This document shows, piece by piece, positions 6,148-11,930 of a stretch of 16,565 nucleotides of DNA (positions are counted from its first letter, which is position 1; every line of letters begins with the position of its first letter). A program made the translations under genes and the position numbers. Origin of the DNA: Candidatus Woesearchaeota archaeon (lineage in GTDB: Archaea > Nanobdellota > Nanobdellia > Woesearchaeales > GW2011-AR9); NCBI GenBank assembly GCA_016188105.1, contig JACPIL010000068.1:1-16565 (forward strand), read 5' to 3'. A model generated the notes under the pieces. That model saw nothing but the letters and a program-made list of their open reading frames with translations, searched no databases and was not told where the DNA came from.

Positions 6148-6342
6148 ATGAAGCCAAAATGCCCGCAATGCGGCTCTTCCAACATAACAGTACACAAGAA
6201 TGAGATCGAATTTCTTACCTGCAAAAGCTGTGGCTATGATGAATTGGTCGAAGAAACCTTTGTCGAAGGGCGCACTTCTCAACGAGAAAAGGGAAGATAT
6301 ACTCCTTACAAGGCTGGTGGTAAGGGAAGGACACGAAAATAA
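6148..6342 (+). CDS. Small zinc-ribbon protein
   Basis: A 64-residue protein with one four-cysteine zinc ribbon: C5-P-Q-C8-G and C25-K-S-C28-GYDE, with a beta-hairpin-sized 16-residue gap between the knuckles, as in TFIIB/TFIIS-type ribbons. The tail (about 40-64) is basic and Gly/Arg/Lys-rich, ending TPYKAGGKGRTRK, and probably binds nucleic acid. The exact function is unknown. It is followed by an unknown protein and an NMD3-like protein on the same strand, which hints at RNA or ribosome work. The next gene has its own TATA box, so it is probably transcribed separately. Confidence 0.85.
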   Translation: MKPKCPQCGSSNITVHKNEIEFLTCKSCGYDELVEETFVEGRTSQREKGRYTPYKAGGKGRTRK

Positions 6343-6370
6343 TGGCAGCTCTCAACTTTCTCCAGAAACC

Positions 6371-6380
6371 TTAAAATATA
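6371..6380 (+). promoter_or_regulatory. TATA box of the 6402-7152 gene pair
   Basis: TTAAAATATA begins 31 nt before ATG 6402, the same geometry as the other leaderless promoters here. Confidence 0.6.
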
Positions 6381-6401
6381 CTCTAGCTTTTATTAATAAA
6401 A

Positions 6402-6695
6402 ATGAAAGCATACATCACTAAGAAGGATATATCTGTCGCGCAAGGATATGAAACAGTATTTCAAGGGACAATTTATGTACCAGAAGGTAATATTGAAATA
6501 TGTAAGCGTAATAATCGGATTCAACCTTTTGATGCCTATATTTTTAGGCTTGTACAAGGTGAGCAAGGCAACCTTGAAGAGTTTGACATAGATGAACAAA
6601 GGATACGAGACCTTCTCTCTAAAGGAGAAAATCTAGACAAAGCAAAAAAAGATCTAGAAGCTACATTAAAAGATCTCTACCAAAGCATTACATAA
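6402..6695 (+). CDS. Hypothetical 97-aa protein upstream of NMD3-like gene
   Basis: I do not recognise this protein. It is hydrophilic and has no signal peptide or membrane segment. The N-terminal two-thirds looks beta-rich (YETVFQGTIYVPEGNIEI, DAYIFRLVQGEQG). The last third is a charged helix, possibly coiled coil (about 63-95). The NMD3-like gene begins 4 nt after its stop codon, so the two are almost certainly co-transcribed and may act together. It has a single cysteine and no catalytic motif that I can see. Confidence 0.7.
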   Translation: MKAYITKKDISVAQGYETVFQGTIYVPEGNIEICKRNNRIQPFDAYIFRLVQGEQGNLEEFDIDEQRIRDLLSKGENLDKAKKDLEATLKDLYQSIT

Positions 6696-6699
6696 AAAG

Positions 6700-7152
6700 A
6701 TGGTTAAACCGATCCACGGCAAAAACTCTGAGTACTATGAGGCAATCTTACAGCTACGGGAAGTAGAAGATGAGGTAATAGAATTTGTCGATAAAGAAAT
6801 TGAAAAGAAGGGCATCTTTGTAGCTAAAACTAAGAAGGTCACCAACGGCCATGACTACTATCTGGGCAATGCTAATCTTACCAGAAATCTTGGCAAAACC
6901 CTGCAGGAAAAATATGGCGGGGAGTTTACTGTTACTGCAACTTTATTCACTCGAAAAGAAGGCCGGCCAGTTTATCGATTAACTGTCCTTTTCCGGGCCA
7001 TACCTTTTAAGAAGGGAGATCAAGTTGAATACCATGAAGAACTTTATAATGTGAACATGTCTGGCAAGAAAATAATGCTCCAGCATCTCAAGACCGGAAA
7101 GAAAGTGCAGGTCTGGCATAAAGATATGAAGAAAGTTAAGAAGAAAGAGTAA
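6700..7152 (+). CDS. NMD3-family protein lacking the N-terminal zinc domains
   Basis: A 150-residue protein matching the middle of NMD3, the 60S/50S ribosome-biogenesis and export adaptor family. Recognisable stretches are YYEAILQLR (12-20), a helix ending KEIEKKGIF, HDYYLGNANLTRNLGKTLQ (51-69), a GGEF-T-x-LFTR strand (73-85) and VYRLTVLFRAIPFKKGD (91-107). The remainder (about 102-150) looks like the small beta-barrel domain. Full archaeal NMD3 proteins begin with several CxxC zinc knuckles; this one has no cysteine and starts directly at the YYEA segment. The start is well defined, because the preceding gene ends 4 nt upstream. It is either a lineage-specific minimal NMD3 or works with a zinc protein made elsewhere. 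The C-terminus is very basic. Confidence 0.85.
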   Translation: MVKPIHGKNSEYYEAILQLREVEDEVIEFVDKEIEKKGIFVAKTKKVTNGHDYYLGNANLTRNLGKTLQEKYGGEFTVTATLFTRKEGRPVYRLTVLFRAIPFKKGDQVEYHEELYNVNMSGKKIMLQHLKTGKKVQVWHKDMKKVKKKE

Positions 7153-7155
7153 ATC

Positions 7156-7725
7156 TTACTGGCGTCCAGAAGTAACTAATCTTCTATAATTATCTAAATT
7201 CTGTTCTAATTCCCTCACCATCAATGGAGCAACCACTCTTCCTAAGGGGATGTAAAATTGTTCAGCATCATCAATCTTTCGCTGTCTTCCTTCAGGTTTT
7301 AATGTAATTAAATCTTGGGTGTTGTGAATCATATCAGCAATCTTAACTCTCTGAACCGTTTCTCTGGCAAATGATAAGCGTATCTTGTAGAGTTTGTCCG
7401 TAGGCATAACGCTACCTAAGACTCTCTGCACTAAATCAATGGCTGGTTCTTTGATTGTGTTTTTTGAAAGTACGTATACTCCATTAGAGATCTCAAACCC
7501 AAATCGTTCTCTGATTTCGCCTGTGATGACCTCGCTATCTTCTACCACATCATGAAGTAAAGCGATACATTGAGAGACAGAATCATGATACCCAAATTTT
7601 TCTAAAATTTTAGCCACGGCAATGGGATGGGTGTGGTATGTTTGATTGCCTCCTTTTCTAAACTGGCCGTCATGATAAAACTTACAATATTCAAGCGCTA
7701 AATCAACCAGCTGTTTGTTTTCCAT
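7156..7725 (-). CDS. HD-domain phosphohydrolase of the MESH1/SpoT (p)ppGpp-hydrolase type
   Basis: A 189-residue stand-alone HD domain. Its metal and substrate motifs follow the RelA/SpoT hydrolase pattern: RKGGNQTYHTHPIAVA (23-38, metal His33), ALLHDVVED (55-63, with H58, D59, E62 and D63) and VKIADMIHNTQDL (127-139, with D131 and N135). No synthetase or TGS domain is attached, and the length equals that of MESH1-like single-domain hydrolases, which remove the 3' pyrophosphate of ppGpp or dephosphorylate NADPH. The substrate in an archaeon is unknown, because canonical ppGpp signalling is generally absent from archaea. The gene is monocistronic, convergent with the NMD3-like gene (3 nt between stops) and divergent from the Lon-like protease. 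Confidence 0.85.
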   Translation of the reverse strand: MENKQLVDLALEYCKFYHDGQFRKGGNQTYHTHPIAVAKILEKFGYHDSVSQCIALLHDVVEDSEVITGEIRERFGFEISNGVYVLSKNTIKEPAIDLVQRVLGSVMPTDKLYKIRLSFARETVQRVKIADMIHNTQDLITLKPEGRQRKIDDAEQFYIPLGRVVAPLMVRELEQNLDNYRRLVTSGRQ

Positions 7726-7743
7726 AAAAAGTCAAACGATGCT

Positions 7744-7755
7744 ATTTATTTAAAG
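7744..7755 (-). promoter_or_regulatory. TATA box of the HD-hydrolase gene
   Basis: The minus strand reads CTTTAAATAAAT, first T 29 nt before the start codon at 7725. It is part of a 74-bp divergent promoter region shared with the protease gene. Confidence 0.65.
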
Positions 7756-7769
7756 TTTTCCAACACAAG

Positions 7770-7778
7770 CTTTATAAC
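7770..7778 (+). promoter_or_regulatory. TATA box of the Lon-like protease gene
   Basis: CTTTATAAC has its first T 29 nt before ATG 7800, so the mRNA should be leaderless. It lies only about 15 bp from the oppositely directed TATA box of the HD gene. Confidence 0.7.
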
Positions 7779-7799
7779 CCTAAATATTCTCCTTAATAC

Positions 7800-9599
7800 A
7801 TGAAAAAGAGCCTGATGTTTCTCTTTATACTTTTAGTTCTAACCACTTCCGCCTTAGCTCAAACTCAGAAACAATATTCTCTCAAACTGTTAGCGGTGCA
7901 AGAAAACGCTAACGGCACTCTTTCGGGCAGTGGAGCCGATCTCTACCTAGAATTAAAAGAAGGTTCTGGCCGAGTTTTTCTCGACACTTATCCTGTACCT
8001 AAAATGGACACCCAAATCTCCACCAGATTTGCTAAAGAGATTGCCTGCGAACAATACAAACTTCCCTGTCATAAATACGATTTTATCTACACCATCAAAG
8101 CAGAATCAAATATTATCGGCGGCCCTTCTGCTGGCGCTGCTATCGCAGCGTTAACGACCATAGCCATGATGGATTTGCCTTACAATCAAGAAACCGCCAT
8201 TACCGGAACTATTAATTCCGGCGGAGTTATTGGCCCGGTAGGAGGAACAAAAGAAAAAATAGAAGCCGCTTCTCACTTAGGATTGAAAACTGTCCTTATC
8301 GCCAAAGGAACAGCACCACCGAGTTTACCCAAAGAAAACAACACCAATACTACTGAAGAATATCTTAATTTAACTCAGTACGCAGCAGAAAATCTTAGCA
8401 CTACTGTAGTCGAAGTCAGCGATCTTGATGAAGTTATTTTCCATTTGACAGGAAAAAACCTCAATCACAAAATAACGGAAATAAAGGAGGATGAAGAGTA
8501 TACTGCTATCATGGGCGATCTGCGCGATTTGCTTTGCAATAGAGCTGATAAGGCAGAGGTAGAACTGAAGAAGGAAGGAATCCCCCTCAATGAATCCATT
8601 CTGGAAAAAGTTAGGCAGCAAAAAGGAAAATCAGATAATGCTACTTTAGAAGAAGATTATTACTCTGCAGCTAGCTATTGTTTCACTGCTAGTATCATGC
8701 TCCGCTCAGTATATTATCAGGAAAAAAACCCAGCTCTTTCCATAGTTTGGGATCGTTTTCTTATGTTAGAGAAAGAAGTTGCCGATGTAGAACAAGAACT
8801 TTCGGAACAAAAAATAGAAACGATTTCTGATCTGCAAACTCTTATTATCGTAAAAGAACGACTTAATGATGTTAAAGAACAGATAGCTAAGTTTAAAGAA
8901 GTGCAGGATGAAAAGGGAGAAGATTTCTACGGCCTGTTAAGTTATGCTGAAGAGCGTTATTTCTCTGCACGGGCTTGGATGCAATTCTTCTCCATGGAAG
9001 GGAAGCAGCTAGTGTTAGATAAAGAACATCTTCAGCAATCCTGTCAGCAGAAAATTTTCGAAGCTGAAGAACGGCAACAGTATGTAGCTCTTTTCATTGG
9101 CGAGGTTAATACCCTGGAAATCAGCAAAAAAATTGTTGCGGCCAAAGAAGCTGCAGCTAAAAATGAATTAGAATTATGTTTGATGAAAGCCATCCAGGCC
9201 AAGGGTGATGCTAATGCCGTTCTAAGTGCTATCGGATTAAGACCAGAATCATTGCATGAAGCGGTAGAGAGCAAAAGCATAGCAGTGAAAAAAGTAATCG
9301 CTGAGAATAGTGCAGATGGAAAATTTCCAATTTTAGGATATTCTTATTATCAATATGCCAAATCCTTGCAAGAACAGCAGCCATTTACAACCCTGATCTA
9401 CTTAGAATACGCTTTAGAGATGAGCGATTTAAGTATTTACTTTCCAGAAGAAAAAACATTCTTAGAAACATTCCCTGAAAGATTTCCTCTGGATAAGAAG
9501 TGGCTGGAAGGATTTGCTGTAGGAGTAATTCTAGCTATTCTACTTTTACAAATCAAGCCAAAAAAAGTGAAGAAGTATTTGAAAAGAATTCTTAACTAA
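7800..9599 (+). CDS. Membrane-anchored, exported Lon-like serine protease (family S16)
   Basis: A 599-residue protein. A signal peptide (1-20, MKKSLMFLFILLVLTTSALA) precedes a Lon-type Ser/Lys proteolytic domain (about 25-215). The nucleophile motif is GGPSAGAA with Ser110. The second motif, GVIGPVGGTKEKIEAA (142-157), carries the catalytic lysine, probably Lys153. There is no AAA+ ATPase domain. A long helical, partly coiled-coil region follows (about 230-560), and a C-terminal hydrophobic segment (about 568-585) ends in a Lys-rich tail. The protease should therefore lie outside the membrane, tethered by its C-terminus. ATP-independent S16 proteins with signal peptides are known in archaea, and a quality-control or processing role is inferred. 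It is monocistronic, with a promoter divergent from the HD hydrolase. Confidence 0.88.
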   Translation: MKKSLMFLFILLVLTTSALAQTQKQYSLKLLAVQENANGTLSGSGADLYLELKEGSGRVFLDTYPVPKMDTQISTRFAKEIACEQYKLPCHKYDFIYTIKAESNIIGGPSAGAAIAALTTIAMMDLPYNQETAITGTINSGGVIGPVGGTKEKIEAASHLGLKTVLIAKGTAPPSLPKENNTNTTEEYLNLTQYAAENLSTTVVEVSDLDEVIFHLTGKNLNHKITEIKEDEEYTAIMGDLRDLLCNRADKAEVELKKEGIPLNESILEKVRQQKGKSDNATLEEDYYSAASYCFTASIMLRSVYYQEKNPALSIVWDRFLMLEKEVADVEQELSEQKIETISDLQTLIIVKERLNDVKEQIAKFKEVQDEKGEDFYGLLSYAEERYFSARAWMQFFSMEGKQLVLDKEHLQQSCQQKIFEAEERQQYVALFIGEVNTLEISKKIVAAKEAAAKNELELCLMKAIQAKGDANAVLSAIGLRPESLHEAVESKSIAVKKVIAENSADGKFPILGYSYYQYAKSLQEQQPFTTLIYLEYALEMSDLSIYFPEEKTFLETFPERFPLDKKWLEGFAVGVILAILLLQIKPKKVKKYLKRILN

Positions 9600-9607
9600 A
9601 ACTGCGA

Positions 9608-10096
9608 TCAATTATCAGGACTATTTTCTGGAAAATCCATACAACCATTAGTGATATCTACGATCCGTTCTTCCAGCTCATCGATCTCTTTTTCGCTGGC
9701 AAAATCTTTGAACCTCTCGGTGAGGCTTCCTTTGCCATCTTCACAATAATCCCGTAATAATCTCCAGGCAGGAAATTTCATCATGCTATTCACGGAATGC
9801 ACCCAGCTGTTATGGACTCCCGGTTCTTCTCCTTTTGGATAGGCAAGGACATTTTCTTTCCAGAACTCGAGGCTAGCCATTAACTCAGAGGAGGGAGTAT
9901 TAGTCTGATAAGCTGCATATACATCATCTCCATGTGCAAGAACATGGCCGGTAAGTTCAAATTTAACTGAGCGGTGTCCTTCACCATTAAAATAACCATT
10001 AAAGTGCTCTCCAGGAATATTTAGAGCATTTGCTAATTTTACATCATAAGCGCCTATACTTTGACATCCTTCTCTGGCAATCAGCTCTACCGACAT
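9608..10096 (-). CDS. Hypothetical protein, second gene of the lipoprotein unit
   Basis: A 162-residue acidic protein I cannot place in a family. It lacks a signal peptide and membrane segment. Aromatic and histidine residues are frequent in the middle (FNGYFNGEGHRSVKFELTGH, then VHNSWVHSVNS). Three cysteines are present, and the C-terminus is Glu/Asp-rich and helical (FASEKEIDELEERI). Its ATG lies 1 nt after the stop of the lipoprotein gene, so both are made from one mRNA and are probably functionally linked. The convergent protease gene ends 8 bp away, leaving almost no space for a terminator. Confidence 0.65.
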   Translation of the reverse strand: MSVELIAREGCQSIGAYDVKLANALNIPGEHFNGYFNGEGHRSVKFELTGHVLAHGDDVYAAYQTNTPSSELMASLEFWKENVLAYPKGEEPGVHNSWVHSVNSMMKFPAWRLLRDYCEDGKGSLTERFKDFASEKEIDELEERIVDITNGCMDFPENSPDN

Positions 10097-10097
10097 A

Positions 10098-10895
10098 TCA
10101 CTCAGAGTAACGATATCCAGCGGATCCTCTAACTCCTGCTTTTTGATCAGTTAGATCTTCTAGATCAACGATATCATTAATTACCTTCCAAGTTTCTCTA
10201 GGAGAATGATCCAAAACTAAGCTGATTACGTATTCATCATTTTTCTCGTCCCAAGTCTTAAACCAAGTCCTTGTTCCAAATAACTCTCCCAATTGTTCAG
10301 AATTGTAATCAATAATGCTCCAAGGAACCTTTTCATTTTTCTCTATCCATAAAGAATGGGCTAGATGAGCAGCATATATCTCCTGCGCTTCTTCTTTGGT
10401 AGTATAGATTGTTTTTATCGGCTCTCTCTCTTCCTGGTTACGTAAAAATGTCTCCGTCGCTCTTTCCAATACTTGATTGGAGATGATAAGTTTTCTTCCT
10501 TCACCATCCTTAGCAGGAAAATAAAAATCATATTCCGCATTCTCAACCATCTCTATTTTTTGATACTGGTTAGAATCAAATGATACTCCCGAAAGTGATT
10601 TTGTTTCCATCTCTAAGCCAAAATCATAATACGATTGAGGTTTTGGAGCATCAGGCGGCAATCCCGTCTTTTCTGCTTCTCGTACTTTATCCCATAAGAG
10701 AGTTTGAAATGATGCAGGACGTTCACAGAGATTCATCGCTGCTACCACTTGTGGATTTTGTGTTAGCAAATCATAATATGCTTGTAAATCTTCACCAGGA
10801 TGAATGCACTGGATGTTGTTGCTTTGTGGCTCAGCATCGTCACTACAGGCAGTCGCTAATAATACTGGAAGTGAATAGATCAAATCTTTTTTCAT
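10098..10895 (-). CDS. Hypothetical lipoprotein, first gene of a two-gene unit
   Basis: A 265-residue exported protein of unknown function. The N-terminus MKKDLIYSLPVLLATACSDD is a short signal peptide with a lipobox-like ATAC (Cys17), followed by an acidic mature start. The body has several Trp/Tyr-rich segments (SLWIEKNEKVPWSIIDYNS, RTWFKTWDEKNDEYVISLVL) and an Asp/Glu-rich C-terminal part. No catalytic motif is evident. Only two cysteines remain after the lipid cysteine region. A compound palindrome begins 2 nt upstream of the start codon, and a ribbon-helix-helix gene lies divergently beyond it, so regulated expression is likely. The downstream 162-aa gene is coupled at 1 nt. Confidence 0.7.
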   Translation of the reverse strand: MKKDLIYSLPVLLATACSDDAEPQSNNIQCIHPGEDLQAYYDLLTQNPQVVAAMNLCERPASFQTLLWDKVREAEKTGLPPDAPKPQSYYDFGLEMETKSLSGVSFDSNQYQKIEMVENAEYDFYFPAKDGEGRKLIISNQVLERATETFLRNQEEREPIKTIYTTKEEAQEIYAAHLAHSLWIEKNEKVPWSIIDYNSEQLGELFGTRTWFKTWDEKNDEYVISLVLDHSPRETWKVINDIVDLEDLTDQKAGVRGSAGYRYSE

Positions 10896-10896
10896 C

Positions 10897-10931
10897 GTTG
10901 AAACCTAGATACTAGGTAATGTAGTTTCAAC
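10897..10931. promoter_or_regulatory. Compound palindrome next to the lipoprotein start codon
   Basis: GTTGAAAC (10897-10904) is the exact complement of GTTTCAAC (10924-10931). Nested inside, CCTAG (10904-10908) pairs with CTAGG (10912-10916) around ATA. It ends 2 nt before the lipoprotein ATG on the minus strand, so it could be an operator for the divergent ribbon-helix-helix protein. If transcribed, it could also be an mRNA hairpin that hides the AGGT ribosome-binding-like element. No convincing TATA box sits at the leaderless distance, so a short leader is likely. Confidence 0.55.
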
Positions 10932-10964
10932 TAAGGAAATGCTTATTAGGGTTATGCGTAGTTC

Positions 10965-10975
10965 TCTATATTAAT
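10965..10975 (+). promoter_or_regulatory. TATA-like box upstream of the ribbon-helix-helix gene
   Basis: CTATATTAAT lies about 44 nt before ATG 11011, predicting transcription start near 10995 and a leader of about 15 nt. That leader would contain GTGAT (11001-11005), a partial Shine-Dalgarno match 5 nt from the ATG. The AT-rich core is roughly symmetrical and might also serve the minus-strand lipoprotein unit. Confidence 0.45.
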
Positions 10976-11010
10976 CAACATTAATAGAAAGACAAAGAAA
11001 GTGATTGAAA

Positions 11011-11151
11011 ATGGCAAAAGCGACTTTAAACATTACGGTGGACAAAGAAATTCTTCATAGATTTAAACGTTGGTGTGTTAGCAATGATGCTAAAATCTCC
11101 ACCAAAGTGAACAGCTTAATGCGTAAATGGCTTGATGATAATTGTAAATGA
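11011..11151 (+). CDS. Ribbon-helix-helix (CopG/Arc-type) transcription regulator, 46 aa
   Basis: A very short gene with a complete ribbon-helix-helix fold. The strand MAKATLNITVDKEI is followed by helix A (about 14-25, LHRFKRWCVSND) and a turn. Helix B (about 30-43) begins at STKVNSLMRKWL. The alternating polar/hydrophobic residues of the strand (T5, N7, T9) would contact DNA as a dimer, and the hydrophobic helix positions form the dimer core. Proteins this size are usually plasmid-copy, toxin-antitoxin or autoregulated repressors. No toxin gene is adjacent. It instead diverges from the lipoprotein unit across 115 bp containing a palindrome, so it probably represses that unit and itself. Start support comes from the leader GTGAT and the family N-terminus. 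Confidence 0.8.
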   Translation: MAKATLNITVDKEILHRFKRWCVSNDAKISTKVNSLMRKWLDDNCK

Positions 11152-11220
11152 TTTAATTTAGTTATGCTGATCTTCTGAAGAAATTTTTAGTTTCAAATAA
11201 ATAGAAAATGGAGAATAAAC

Positions 11221-11250
11221 CCCTGGCCAGCCCCGAAAGGCTGGCTGGGG
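11221..11250 (+). ncRNA. GC-rich hairpin, candidate structured RNA element
   Basis: CCCTGGCCAGCC (11221-11232) pairs with GGCTGGCTGGG (from 11239 to 11250): 12 pairs, two of them G-U, around the loop CCGAAA. It is the most GC-rich patch in an AT-rich intergenic region. It is followed by A-runs, not T-runs, on the plus strand, so it is not a classic terminator in that direction. Whether it is part of the 3' end of the regulator mRNA, an independent RNA or a protein-binding DNA site cannot be decided from the sequence. Confidence 0.35.
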
Positions 11251-11292
11251 AAAAAGAGGTGATAGATGTTTACTACTCTAAAATAGGCACCC

Positions 11293-11302
11293 CTATATAA
11301 AG
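11293..11302 (+). promoter_or_regulatory. Strong orphan TATA box
   Basis: CTATATAAAG is the best archaeal TATA match in the window, yet the next gene begins 82 nt from its end and has its own TATA box at 11354. Transcription from here would start near 11323 and run into the T-run at 11354-11358. It may be a second, distal promoter giving the lipoprotein mRNA a ~60-nt leader, or a small-RNA promoter. Confidence 0.5.
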
Positions 11303-11353
11303 TTTATGGTCTTTAGTATTCAAAAGTAGTGACCAAAATTAGCCTTCGATATA

Positions 11354-11363
11354 TTTTTATAGG
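11354..11363 (+). promoter_or_regulatory. Proximal TATA box of the cupredoxin-like lipoprotein
   Basis: TTTTTATAGG starts 30 nt before ATG 11384, the standard leaderless spacing of this window. It supports 11384 as the start. Confidence 0.6.
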
Positions 11364-11383
11364 AAAACAGTTTTTCTTACTTT

Positions 11384-11869
11384 ATGAACAGTTTTAAGCT
11401 AATGATGGTGGGGTTTGTATTGATCACCTTTCTTTTTAGTTTGGGCTGTTCTTCTGATCCAGAAGAAAATCCGGTAACTGAACCATTAGTTGCGGAGGAT
11501 CTTGAAGCGCAGCAAAAAAATGAAACAATTCCTGGATCACTTCCGTTAGAAGAACCTGTTGCAATTGACAATCCTCTTACCGGCGGTGCAGTCACAGAAC
11601 AAGGAGAAACTCATTTCATAGATTTAACTGAAAGTGGATTCGAACCAGATTTGCTGACCATCAAAGCGGGGGACAAAGTTGTCTGGCAGAACGTCCGTTC
11701 AGGACAGATAAGTAAGGCCTTTGTTATTGGTGTTCGCGAATGTGCTAAGATTAGAAGCAAAATCCTCGCCCCGGGAGAAAGCTTTTCCTGGACATTTGAA
11801 GAACCGATTAAGTGTACTATCGTTGATGGAATTATGACTACCGTTGAAAGCAAAGTTGTAGTAGAGTAA
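11384..11869 (+). CDS. Cupredoxin-like lipoprotein without obvious copper histidines
   Basis: A 161-residue exported protein. The signal peptide ends in a lipobox-like SLGC (Cys22), and an acidic, Pro/Glu-rich linker follows (about 23-72). The globular domain (about 75-161) has the cupredoxin pattern: GFEPDLLTIKAGDKVVWQN (85-103), then LAPGESFSWTFEEP (128-141) and a terminal beta strand. In copper-binding members a His follows the W-x-N segment, and a C-x2-4-H-x2-4-M cluster lies near the end. Here no His occurs in the first place, and the end reads KCTIVDGIM, with Cys144 and Met151 but Asp148 where a His is expected. It could be an apo-fold, or bind another ligand; Cys120 and Cys144 could pair. 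It is monocistronic. Confidence 0.8.
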   Translation: MNSFKLMMVGFVLITFLFSLGCSSDPEENPVTEPLVAEDLEAQQKNETIPGSLPLEEPVAIDNPLTGGAVTEQGETHFIDLTESGFEPDLLTIKAGDKVVWQNVRSGQISKAFVIGVRECAKIRSKILAPGESFSWTFEEPIKCTIVDGIMTTVESKVVVE

Positions 11870-11900
11870 GAATCTTTTGTATATTCAATTTATTCTATAC

Positions 11901-11910
11901 GTTTAAATAA
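11901..11910 (+). promoter_or_regulatory. TATA box of the DUF444 gene
   Basis: GTTTAAATAA has its first T 29 nt before ATG 11931, so the mRNA should be leaderless. Confidence 0.65.
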
Positions 11911-11930
11911 TTCAAGCCTCTTATTCTAAC

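Larger units (their letters stand above)
11152..11383. other. Non-coding stretch between regulator and cupredoxin-like lipoprotein
   Basis: No credible gene occupies this stretch. It holds a T-run (11184-11188), a second copy of TAGTTTCAA (11188-11196) that also occurs at 10922-10930 in the lipoprotein palindrome, the GC-rich hairpin at 11221-11250, a GAGGTGAT element (11256-11263), a strong TATA box at 11293-11302 with no gene at the usual distance, and the proximal TATA box of the lipoprotein at 11354-11363. Confidence 0.6.

Noticed and set aside
6073..6282. Minus-strand open frame of 69 aa opposite the zinc-ribbon gene
   Set aside because: The plus-strand frame has a complete four-cysteine ribbon and a correctly placed TATA box. 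The opposite frame has neither promoter nor motif.
6200..6421. Second plus-strand frame overlapping the zinc-ribbon gene and the start of the 97-aa gene
   Set aside because: It overlaps two supported genes out of frame and shows no domain or initiation signal.
11221..11250. GC-rich hairpin as an intrinsic terminator of the regulator gene
   Set aside because: It is followed by A-runs on the plus strand, and archaea terminate at T-runs. A T-run already exists at 11184-11188.
11266..11286. Six-codon open frame after GAGGTGAT as a leader-peptide gene
   Set aside because: The Shine-Dalgarno match is only 2 nt from the ATG, too close for efficient initiation, and the peptide has no telling codon bias. 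It is kept only as part of the hairpin finding.
11377..11595. Minus-strand frame of 72 aa, Ser/Gly rich
   Set aside because: It is antisense to the low-complexity linker of the cupredoxin-like lipoprotein and has no promoter.
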